A DNA stretch of 20,436 nucleotides from Selenomonadales bacterium (GTDB taxonomy: Bacteria; Bacillota; Negativicutes; RGIG982). Positions 14,521 to 20,436 of the stretch are shown here, one piece after another. Under the pieces are notes generated by a model. That model was not told the origin of the DNA, ran no database searches, and saw only the letters and a list, made by a program, of their open reading frames with translations. Position numbers and translations under genes: made by a program. The stretch covers positions 1 to 20,436 of the forward strand of contig JAFPBC010000001.1 of assembly GCA_017390595.1 (NCBI GenBank), given 5' to 3'. The first letter of the stretch is position 1, and every line of letters starts with the position of its first letter.

Positions 14521-15402
14521 ATGTATTCTGATTGGAAAACGTATTTGATTCTTTTCGGCGGTGTATTTGCACTGTCAACATCAGCTATTTTTGTCAAGAT
14601 CGCCGATGCACCTTCCGCTATCATTGCTTTTTATCGACTGTTGATCGCAGGCGTGGTCTTATTGCCGTTTTTTCTGCTTAGCAGTAAGAGCCGCTTAGAG
14701 ATCGCTGTGCTTCAAGCGAGAGAGTGGCGGCAGATCATAGCGGCAGGCTTATTTCTGGCACTTCATTACGTGATGTGGTTCGAATCACTGAAATTTACCT
14801 CGATCGCAAGTTCGACGATGCTTGTTTCTATGCAGCCGTTATTTTCCCTCGGATTGGATCGGTTCGTACAGAACAGGAAGATAAAGAGGACAGCTCTGAT
14901 CGGATGTATCGTTGCGCTCGTCGGGTGCATCATCATTGGCGCGGGCGACCTTCGGATCAGCGGGGATAGTTTGTTTGGAGATATATTGGCATTTGCGGCG
15001 GCAGGCGTGATAGCACTCTATTTTTTCGTTGGAGAGACTGTCAGAAAAAATGTTTCCGCACTGACATATTCTGTATTGAGCTATTTGATCAGTGCAGTCA
15101 TCTTAGCCGCTTACAGTATTCTGCAGGATGAAGCATTCGGCGGATATGCGGACGAGACCTGGCTATCCTTTATTGGGCTTGCATTGATCGCAACGATCGG
15201 CGGACAGTTCGTATTTAATCTTCTCTTGAAAAAAGTATCCGCATCTGCCGTAACGATGAGTATTCTTGGCGAACCGATCGGTACGTGTATTTTAGCGTAT
15301 CTGCTTCTGAATGAAGGAGTCATGCTCCAACAATTTATCGGCATCGCTGTCATCATGAGCGGGATGACGATATTCTTTTCGCGTCCGACATATTTAAAAT
15401 AA
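14521..15402 (+). CDS. EamA/DMT-superfamily transporter
   Basis: This 293-residue, very hydrophobic protein has about ten membrane helices in two repeats, fitting the 10-TMS drug/metabolite transporter family. Landmarks are FALSTSAIFVKIADAPSAIIAFYRLL in outline near the start, the centre PLFSLGLDRF, and a second repeat with LGEPIGTCILAYLLLNE near the end. Such proteins export amino acids or other metabolites; the substrate cannot be told. The ATG at 14521 is two bases after the pepD stop, and no strong Shine-Dalgarno is visible, so translation may be coupled to pepD. The reading frame looks more A+T-rich and uses more TTT, ATT and TTA codons than its neighbours, which could mean later acquisition. 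An effect on peptide-derived amino acid efflux with PepD is speculation from adjacency. Confidence 0.9.
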   Translation: MYSDWKTYLILFGGVFALSTSAIFVKIADAPSAIIAFYRLLIAGVVLLPFFLLSSKSRLEIAVLQAREWRQIIAAGLFLALHYVMWFESLKFTSIASSTMLVSMQPLFSLGLDRFVQNRKIKRTALIGCIVALVGCIIIGAGDLRISGDSLFGDILAFAAAGVIALYFFVGETVRKNVSALTYSVLSYLISAVILAAYSILQDEAFGGYADETWLSFIGLALIATIGGQFVFNLLLKKVSASAVTMSILGEPIGTCILAYLLLNEGVMLQQFIGIAVIMSGMTIFFSRPTYLK

Positions 15403-15411
15403 TAACGAAAT

Positions 15412-15456
15412 AAAAAAGAGTGGACACAGTTTTGACTGTATCCACTCTTTTCTTTT
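15412..15456. terminator. Bidirectional terminator between the EamA and LptA-like genes
   Basis: AAAAGAGTGGA (15414-15424) pairs with TCCACTCTTTT (15441-15451). After one mismatch, ACAGT/ACTGT continue the stem to a four-base loop. T-rich sequence flanks it in both directions (TTTTCTTTTTT on plus, A run giving T on minus), fitting its place between convergent genes. Confidence 0.88.
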
Positions 15457-15933
15457 TTAGCGAAGAACATTGGCTCGGACATCATACTCTTGATGAGAAG
15501 TCGTCCAAGTTTTGCCGTTTTGTGTGATGGTGACATTGCCGTCGAATGTGGCAAGCTTCGTTTTCCAGTTGAATGATGCCGTATCGGACTTGATGGTCAG
15601 CCCGCCGCGTGAGAAGTGCGAACCGCCTTTGATATAAGCTGTGCGTGCAGGGCCTTTGACATAGACACTGCCGCCCGTGAAGGTCATGCCGTCTTGGTTG
15701 AAGCTGACACCGTCATCGCCCCAGACCTCCATCGTAACGGGTGAGAAGCGTGCGCTGTCTGCCGTGATGGTGCGAGCACCGATCGTGATGACAACGTTGC
15801 CTGTCAGAACGTATTGCCCGCTGTCGGGGTCGAAATAACTATCATTGGCTGTGACGCTCGGACGCGCCGCAGAAGCGATCGAACAAATAAGCGTGAAGAG
15901 TAAGACAAGGATCAGTATGCTTTTTCTTTTCAT
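15457..15933 (-). CDS. LptA/OstA-like periplasmic protein
   Basis: The 158-residue protein has a clear signal peptide (MKRKSILILVLLFTLICSIASA, cleavage expected after about residue 22). A repetitive beta-jellyroll-like stretch follows: YVLTGNVVITIGARTITADSA, then MTFTGGSVYVKG and ATFDGNVTITQNG in outline. The GNVxIxxxxxTIxADxA pattern is the OstA/LptA signature; such proteins bridge lipopolysaccharide transport to the outer membrane. The call supports a diderm envelope. It is a lone minus-strand gene, not in an lpt operon, so it may be a paralogue rather than the main LptA. The ATG at 15933 has GGGAGGG (complement of 15942-15948) eight bases upstream; an earlier ATG at 15957 would put that site inside the gene and precede the signal peptide. 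Confidence 0.8.
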   Translation of the reverse strand: MKRKSILILVLLFTLICSIASAARPSVTANDSYFDPDSGQYVLTGNVVITIGARTITADSARFSPVTMEVWGDDGVSFNQDGMTFTGGSVYVKGPARTAYIKGGSHFSRGGLTIKSDTASFNWKTKLATFDGNVTITQNGKTWTTSHQEYDVRANVLR

Positions 15934-15960
15934 TGATGAAACCCTCCCTTTGCACATAAT

Positions 15961-15966
15961 ATTATA
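15961..15966 (-). promoter_or_regulatory. Candidate -10 box for the LptA-like gene
   Basis: On the minus strand this reads TATAAT, 27 bases upstream of the LptA-like ATG. No good -35 is visible at 16-18 bases. It lies in the AT-rich divergent region shared with dgt (15934-16050), in which I see no convincing dgt promoter. Confidence 0.4.
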
Positions 15967-16012
15967 ACGTAATAAAGAGGATTTTACTATCTTTATGATG
16001 TAATTTAACAGT

Positions 16013-16032
16013 ATGAATTTTTTAGCAAGAAA
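16013..16032 (+). repeat. Imperfect direct repeat, upstream copy flanking dgt
   Basis: ATGAATTTTTTAGCAAGAAA here matches 17055-17074 (ATGAATTTTCTAGCAAAAAA) at 18 of 20 positions. The two copies bracket the dgt gene. Similarity does not extend beyond these bases. Confidence 0.6.
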
Positions 16033-16050
16033 CAGAAAGGGGAACCGACG

Positions 16051-17058
16051 ATGGATGCTATTCGCAAGATAACGGAAGAAATGGAGAGAAAAAATCTCAG
16101 CCCGTACGCACTAAAGAGCGACGAGGCAAAACGTGACCGCGAAGAAGACTCCTGCCCGATACGCACGGCCTTCCAGCGCGACCGAGACCGTATCTTGCAC
16201 AGCAAATCGTTCCGCCGTCTGAAACATAAGACACAAGTCTATATCTCTCCCGGTGACCATTATCGTACCCGCATGACGCACAGCATCGAAGTCGCGCAGA
16301 TAGCCAGAACGATCGCGCGCGCCCTTCGCCTCAACGAAGACGCGACCGAAGCGATGGCGCTCGGACACGATGTCGGACATACACCGTTCGGTCACTCGGG
16401 CGAATATGCGCTCGATGCGCTCGTCGGCCATTACAGCCACAACGAACAGAGCCTCAGAATAGTAGAATATCTCGAAAAGAACGGCAGAGGACTTAATCTG
16501 ACAGCAGAAGTGCGTGACGGCATCTTGTGCCATACGGGAAGCCGCGAGCCGCAGAGCCTCGAAGGTAAGATCGTCCGTATCAGCGACCGCATCGCGTACT
16601 TGTGCCATGACTATGATGACAGCCTCCGTGCGAACCTCATCTATCGGGACGAACTGCCTGCCGATGTCAGACGGACGATCGGAGAAGTGCCTGCCGACAT
16701 GATAACGGCAATGGTCATGGATACGATACAGTCGTCGAACGGACAAAATGACATTTATCAATCGGATAAGATAAAAGGCGTCATGGACTCGTTCCGCGAA
16801 TTTATGTTCAGGCGCGTCTATCATTCCGAACCGCTTCGCCCCGACCGCGACCGCGCGACATTCGTCTTGACGACGCTGTTTGAATATTTTCATACGCATC
16901 CCGATGAGCTCCCCGAAGAATCTCGCGCAGGGATCGAACGCTGGGGACAAGACCAAGTCGTCACCGACTATATCGCAGGTCTTACCGATGTCTATGCGAT
17001 CGAGCTGTTCGAAGAGCGATTCATCCCGCGAAAATGGGTCGGATACCAATCAAAATGA
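16051..17058 (+). CDS. dgt: dGTPase-like HD-domain dNTP triphosphohydrolase
   Basis: The 335-residue product belongs to the Dgt-like HD family, which cleaves dNTPs to nucleosides and tripolyphosphate and helps set dNTP pools. The N-terminal block PIRTAFQRDRDRILHSKSFR in outline is followed by LKHKTQVYISP and the HD ligands TRMTHSIEV (H77), LGHDVGHTPFGHSGE (H106-D107) and VRISDRIAYLCHDYDD. Length matches the short, type-2-like dGTPase-like proteins of Bacillota. The ATG at 16051 has AGAAAGGGG (16034-16042) eight bases upstream. It is followed by dnaG and rpoD, an arrangement common in clostridia and relatives that links nucleotide pools to replication priming. The coding region is bracketed by two near-identical 20-base repeats, and the stop codon lies inside the second. 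Confidence 0.92.
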   Translation: MDAIRKITEEMERKNLSPYALKSDEAKRDREEDSCPIRTAFQRDRDRILHSKSFRRLKHKTQVYISPGDHYRTRMTHSIEVAQIARTIARALRLNEDATEAMALGHDVGHTPFGHSGEYALDALVGHYSHNEQSLRIVEYLEKNGRGLNLTAEVRDGILCHTGSREPQSLEGKIVRISDRIAYLCHDYDDSLRANLIYRDELPADVRRTIGEVPADMITAMVMDTIQSSNGQNDIYQSDKIKGVMDSFREFMFRRVYHSEPLRPDRDRATFVLTTLFEYFHTHPDELPEESRAGIERWGQDQVVTDYIAGLTDVYAIELFEERFIPRKWVGYQSK

Positions 17059-17085
17059 ATTTTCTAGCAAAAAAAATTCATTTTG
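17051..17085. repeat. AT-rich perfect stem-loop over the dgt stop codon
   Basis: CAAAATGAATTTT (17051-17063) and AAAATTCATTTTG (17073-17085) are exact inverted copies, 13 bp around a nine-base loop. The dgt stop TGA (17056-17058) is in the first arm. There is no T tract after it and little G+C, so it is not a typical intrinsic terminator; it could stabilise the mRNA end or terminate weakly. Confidence 0.7.
17055..17074 (+). repeat. Imperfect direct repeat, downstream copy flanking dgt
   Basis: This is the second copy of the 20-base repeat at 16013-16032 (two substitutions). It overlaps the dgt stop codon and forms the first arm and loop of the stem-loop at 17051-17085. Confidence 0.6.
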
Positions 17086-17317
17086 TCAAGAGGTAAAAAA
17101 GGATATTTTAAATGAATATGGAATATAATTAAAGAGTTTTGAAAAAAGCATTCTTTTTCTTCGACAATATATGCTGAAATATGAAATAATTGTCTTTGTT
17201 GGATGATTGTTTCAAAAGATTTCTGTCATTTGTGGCAAAAAAAGAAGGAATTTCAAACAATTAGGCGAATTTTAAAAGACGCTTACTCCTAAAACAGTTT
17301 AGGAAGACAAGCGAAAC
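17086..17317 (+). other. AT-rich leader region upstream of dnaG
   Basis: These 232 bases hold no plausible gene and are much richer in A+T than the flanking genes. Weak promoter candidates exist: TTGAAA (17139-17144) with GACAAT (17163-17168) at 18 bases, and an isolated TATAAT (17124-17129) without a partner. A 7-bp hairpin TCCTAAA-ACAG-TTTAGGA (17287-17304) lies just ahead of the dnaG start and includes part of its Shine-Dalgarno-like AGGAAG (17301-17306). The dnaG-rpoD promoter is expected here but I cannot place it firmly. Confidence 0.5.
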
Positions 17318-19141
17318 ATGAATAAGAAGGTCACTCGAATGAAAGATGCAGGATTTGACGAATTTCTTGACCGGCTGCGCTCGGAAAGTGACATTGTGAC
17401 GGTCGTTTCCGATTATGTCGCCTTGAAGAAAAAGGGACGTAATTATTGGGGATGCTGTCCGTTTCATCAAGAGAACACGCCGTCTTTTTCTGTGAATGCG
17501 GAGAAAGGCTTCTATTACTGTTTTGGTTGTCAAAGTGGCGGAAACGTGTTTTCGTTCTTGATGAAAGTGGAGAATATCACTTTCATGGACGCGGTACGGC
17601 TTCTTGCCAAAAAAATGAATATTCCCATTCCCGAACGGCAAAAAACGCCGGAGCAGATCGCGAGGGAAAAAGATATGGCGCGACTCGGACAAGCATCCCA
17701 GTTGGCGCGTGATTTTTTTCATTCGTGTCTCGTCAGAACGTCGTACGGCAAAGAAGGACTGGCGTATCTGAAGAAACGCGGTATCACCGATGAGATGATA
17801 GAGACGTTTGGGCTCGGATTCGCACCGAATGCTTGGTCGAAGCTTACCGATGCGTTTATCAAGCGCGGTGTGACGGAAGAGACGCTCGTGGAAGTGGGAC
17901 TTGCGGTAAAACATGAGCAGAAGAACAGTATATACGACCGTTTCCGCAATCGGGTGATGTTCCCGATCTGCGATCTTCGAGGTCGTGTCTGCGGATTCGG
18001 CGGGCGCGTCATGGACGACAGCCATCCGAAGTATCTGAATTCATCGGAGTCGGTGATATTTAACAAACGGCAGATACTCTTCGGTTATGATACCGCGTAT
18101 CAAGCGATCAAAGCATGCGGACAAGTGATCGTGATGGAAGGGTATATGGATGTGCTCTCTGCGAGAAAGCATGGTATCCATAACACCGTTGCGTCGCTGG
18201 GTACTGCATTTACCGCATCTCATGCGAAACTGCTCAAAAAATCGGCAAACGAGATCGTTTTCTCGTATGACAGCGATCGGGCGGGACAAGAAGCGACGAT
18301 GCGTGCGCTCCAGATCGTACGTGAACTGGGGATGTCACTTAAGGTGCTGACGATACCCGACGGTAAAGATCCCGACGAATTTTTGACGAAGCATGGAGCC
18401 GAAGCGTTCCGTAAGTTGGTAGATGATGCGCTGACGTATCTTGAATATCGCTACCAAAAGATACTGGCGGAAGTCGACTATTCGGACTTGCAAGGCAAGG
18501 TGAATGTCGTTTCGCGAGTGGTGGAACTACTGGCGACTTCGAACAATGCGGTAGAAACGAATGTGTATATTGCGCGAACGGCAGAGGTGCTCGCGATCGA
18601 CGAGGCATCTGTACGTAGCGAATTATATAAATACCTGAATAAAAAGGATAATCAAGGAAATCAAGGGCAAGATATAACGATCAGAAGTGTCACAAAAAAA
18701 CCGGAAGGTGCATCACAGGCGGCAGAGCGTAATCTGATTTCAATTATTTGCAGTGATAGTAATAGGATTCCGTATATCAAGGCACGACTGACGGAAGAAG
18801 AGTTTTCGCAGCGTGAAACGAGAGAGATCGTCACGCGGTTGTGGCAGGCTTGGGAAACAGAAGGTGAGCTGACCGCAGAACTCGATGCTATGATGGACGA
18901 GCCGTCGCTTAGCGAGATATTGTCCAATAGCTTGCTTGCAGAGCCGATATCCGAAGATATCGATCAGGTAATAGATGATTGTATCAAAGCCGTTCATCTG
19001 TCGCACTATCAGCGACTTTATGAACAGCACCGTTTAAAAGCGGATGAATTAGAACGTATGGGGGATAGCGGGTTTTTGCAAGAATTAGCGGAAAGCCAGC
19101 GGATAAAGAATGAGATTAGTAAGTTGCGTAATCAGCAGTAA
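17318..19141 (+). CDS. dnaG: DNA primase DnaG
   Basis: The 607-residue primase (Bacillus about 603) synthesises RNA primers at the replication fork. The N-terminal CHC2 zinc site reads CCPFHQENTPSF and YYCFGC (C47, H50, C68, C71). The TOPRIM catalytic core follows with VIVMEGYMDVLSA (E274) and FSYDSDRAGQEA (D318, D320). The C-terminal 150 residues form the helical helicase-interaction domain. Two starts are possible: ATG 17318 with AGGAAG eleven bases upstream, or ATG 17339 (MKDAGFDEFL) with AAGAAGG (17324-17330) eight bases upstream, which would remove seven residues. The gene lies directly before rpoD, the usual macromolecular-synthesis arrangement, with a 27-base gap. Confidence 0.97.
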   Translation: MNKKVTRMKDAGFDEFLDRLRSESDIVTVVSDYVALKKKGRNYWGCCPFHQENTPSFSVNAEKGFYYCFGCQSGGNVFSFLMKVENITFMDAVRLLAKKMNIPIPERQKTPEQIAREKDMARLGQASQLARDFFHSCLVRTSYGKEGLAYLKKRGITDEMIETFGLGFAPNAWSKLTDAFIKRGVTEETLVEVGLAVKHEQKNSIYDRFRNRVMFPICDLRGRVCGFGGRVMDDSHPKYLNSSESVIFNKRQILFGYDTAYQAIKACGQVIVMEGYMDVLSARKHGIHNTVASLGTAFTASHAKLLKKSANEIVFSYDSDRAGQEATMRALQIVRELGMSLKVLTIPDGKDPDEFLTKHGAEAFRKLVDDALTYLEYRYQKILAEVDYSDLQGKVNVVSRVVELLATSNNAVETNVYIARTAEVLAIDEASVRSELYKYLNKKDNQGNQGQDITIRSVTKKPEGASQAAERNLISIICSDSNRIPYIKARLTEEEFSQRETREIVTRLWQAWETEGELTAELDAMMDEPSLSEILSNSLLAEPISEDIDQVIDDCIKAVHLSHYQRLYEQHRLKADELERMGDSGFLQELAESQRIKNEISKLRNQQ

Positions 19142-19168
19142 ATTTTGGGAAAGCAAGGAGGGGAGTAA

Positions 19169-20287
19169 ATGACAGCAAAAATGGATCAAGCGCTTCCGCT
19201 TATCGAGAAGCTACTGGCCAAAGGCAAAAGTCGTGGTGGCATGTTGACGTATGCCGAAGTGATGGATACTCTCCAAGGGATAGATATGTCGGCGGAGGAT
19301 GCAGATGAGATATTCGGCATGTTCCAGCGTCAAGGCATTGAAGTAGTCGACGTCCTTGCGAATGGACCGCAGGTCGACGAAGAAGAACCGACAGAACAGG
19401 ATATGGAAGAGGTACGACCGGAAGAAGTCGACCTTGACTTGTCTGTGCCGGAAGGTATCGGCATCGATGACCCTGTTCGTATGTATCTGAAAGAGATCGG
19501 TCGTGTTCATTTGCTCTCGGCAGATGAAGAGATCGAGCTTGCAAGACGTATGGAAGAAGGCGATGAAGAAGCAAAACGCCGTTTGGCAGAAGCGAACCTT
19601 CGTCTCGTCGTCAGCATTGCCAAACGATATGTCGGCCGTGGTATGCTGTTCTTGGATCTGATCCAGGAAGGTAACTTGGGTCTTATCAAAGCCGTTGAAA
19701 AATTCGATTATAACAAAGGGTACAAGTTCAGTACGTATGCGACTTGGTGGATCCGCCAGGCTATCACACGTGCTATCGCCGACCAGGCGAGAACGATCCG
19801 TATCCCTGTTCATATGGTAGAGACGATCAACAAGCTCGTGCGTATCCAACGTCAGCTTCTTCAGGAACTCGGCAGAGAGCCGCTTCCGGAAGAGATCGCC
19901 AAAGAAATGGGTATCAGCGTAGAACGTGTGCGTGAGATCATGAAGATCGCACAAGAGCCCGTATCGCTCGAAACGCCGATCGGGGAAGAAGAAGACTCGC
20001 ATCTCGGAGACTTCATCGAAGACCAAGACGCGCCCGCGCCTGCGGAAGCTGCTTCGTTCATGCTTCTCAAAGAACAGCTCGAAGAAGTGCTCGAGACGCT
20101 CACAGACCGTGAAAAGAAAGTGCTTCGCCTGCGTTTCGGTTTGCAGGACGGTCGTGCAAGAACGCTCGAAGAAGTCGGACAGAGCTTCGGTGTTACGCGT
20201 GAACGTATTCGTCAGATCGAAGCGAAAGCTTTGCGCAAACTGCGTCATCCGAGCCGTAGCAAAAAGTTAAAAGATTTCTTGGAATAA
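19169..20287 (+). CDS. rpoD: RNA polymerase primary sigma factor RpoD (SigA)
   Basis: The 372-residue sigma-70 factor has all conserved regions: 1.1-like N-terminus (about 1-62), an acidic linker (about 68-92), 1.2 (DPVRMYLKEIG, 101-111), 2.1-2.4 (NLRLVVSIAKRYVGRGM, LDLIQEGNLGLIKAVEKFD, YATWWIRQAITRAIADQ), 3 (IRIPVHMVETINKL) and 4 (LTDREKKVLRLRFGL; GVTRERIRQIEAKALRKLRH). Length equals Bacillus SigA (371), with no proteobacterial-type insertion. It directs RNA polymerase to housekeeping promoters such as those noted here. The ATG at 19169 has a strong Shine-Dalgarno AAGGAGGGG. A terminator follows 13 bases after the stop, closing the dnaG-rpoD unit. Confidence 0.98.
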   Translation: MTAKMDQALPLIEKLLAKGKSRGGMLTYAEVMDTLQGIDMSAEDADEIFGMFQRQGIEVVDVLANGPQVDEEEPTEQDMEEVRPEEVDLDLSVPEGIGIDDPVRMYLKEIGRVHLLSADEEIELARRMEEGDEEAKRRLAEANLRLVVSIAKRYVGRGMLFLDLIQEGNLGLIKAVEKFDYNKGYKFSTYATWWIRQAITRAIADQARTIRIPVHMVETINKLVRIQRQLLQELGREPLPEEIAKEMGISVERVREIMKIAQEPVSLETPIGEEEDSHLGDFIEDQDAPAPAEAASFMLLKEQLEEVLETLTDREKKVLRLRFGLQDGRARTLEEVGQSFGVTRERIRQIEAKALRKLRHPSRSKKLKDFLE

Positions 20288-20300
20288 TAACAGGATGCAC

Positions 20301-20333
20301 AAAAGGCAAAGCAGCATATGCTTTGCCTTTTTT
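20301..20333 (+). terminator. Intrinsic terminator after rpoD
   Basis: AAAAGGCAAAGCA (20301-20313) pairs with TGCTTTGCCTTTT (20319-20331), loop of five bases, ending in a T tract. It separates rpoD from trmK, though some read-through is likely because no clear new promoter is visible before trmK. Confidence 0.92.
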
Positions 20334-20359
20334 AGCGATATGAGAGGTAGGAGAAAGAT

Positions 20360-20436
20360 ATGAAATTAAGTAAACGACTCAGAGCGGTAGCCGATTTTGT
20401 CGAACCGGGTTCTATCCTTGCCGATATCGGTACCGA
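20360..20436 (+). CDS. trmK: tRNA (adenine(22)-N1)-methyltransferase TrmK, N-terminal fragment
   Basis: The window ends after 25 codons of this gene. They read MKLSKRLRAVADFVEPGSIL then ADIGT, which matches the start of TrmK/YqfN: a short helical LSKRLxAVAxFV lead and the SAM-binding motif I (ADIGTD). TrmK methylates N1 of A22 in bacterial tRNAs and is encoded right after rpoD in many Bacillota, as here. The ATG at 20360 has TAGGAG (20348-20353) six bases upstream. The rest lies outside the window. Confidence 0.85.
   Translation, partial: MKLSKRLRAVADFVEPGSILADIGT

Noticed and set aside
15934..15957. Upstream ATG (minus strand, 15957) for the LptA-like gene
   Set aside because: It would place the GGGAGGG ribosome site inside the gene and put charged residues ahead of a textbook signal peptide that starts at 15933.
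17141..17159. GAAAAA/TTTTTC inverted repeat as a terminator before dnaG
   Set aside because: Only six A-T pairs besides the closing one, no G+C stem and no T tract after it.
1..20436. Search for CRISPR repeats, transposase or integrase genes, toxin-antitoxin pairs, defence clusters or a tRNA gene
   Set aside because: None seen. Nearly all sequence is accounted for by conserved housekeeping genes and short regulatory gaps.

Overview
This 20.4 kb window looks like core chromosome of a diderm Bacillota, most likely a Negativicutes member of the Selenomonas type. The order yqfC-yqfD-phoH-(7TM-HD)-ybeY-dgkA-cdd-era, then yqzL-recO-glyQS, then dnaG-rpoD-trmK is the classical low-GC Gram-positive layout. 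An LptA/OstA-like protein with a signal peptide, however, points to an outer membrane. Base composition is intermediate, about half G+C by eye. No rRNA, tRNA, CRISPR, insertion sequence, phage or defence genes were seen.

Region 1 (1-6523) is one tightly packed plus-strand operon. It holds the tail of a YqfC-like gene, yqfD, phoH, a PgpH-type membrane HD hydrolase, ybeY, dgkA, cdd and era, with short gaps or overlaps, closed by an intrinsic terminator. Its themes are RNA and ribosome quality control (PhoH, YbeY, Era), a probable cyclic-di-AMP phosphodiesterase, lipid carrier phosphorylation and pyrimidine salvage. Region 2 (6524-9583) has its own promoter and carries a DUF502 membrane protein and a CNNM/CorC-type CBS protein, followed by the small gene yqzL and recO. 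The two membrane genes sit between era and yqzL-recO, which are adjacent in Bacillus.

Region 3 (9584-13039) begins with a strong promoter for a 49-residue Cys-rich protein and its terminator. The loop of that terminator contains the -35 box of the next promoter, which drives a glycine T-box riboswitch (specifier GGC, T-box bulge UGGA) and glyQ-glyS, ended by another terminator. Region 4 (13040-15960) holds a PepD-type dipeptidase, an EamA-family transporter and a convergent LptA-like gene, with a bidirectional terminator between the last two.

Region 5 (15961-20436) carries a dGTPase-like HD hydrolase bounded by near-identical 20-base repeats, an AT-rich leader, dnaG, rpoD, a terminator and the first 25 codons of trmK.

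I do not see convincing evidence of an undescribed multi-gene system. The most interesting items are small-scale: the Cys-rich protein with its own strong promoter, the promoter nested in a terminator, the repeats flanking dgt, a possible ATT start for the CorC-like gene, and a hairpin that may cover the dnaG ribosome binding site. All calls come from reading the sequence and from family knowledge; no database search was run.
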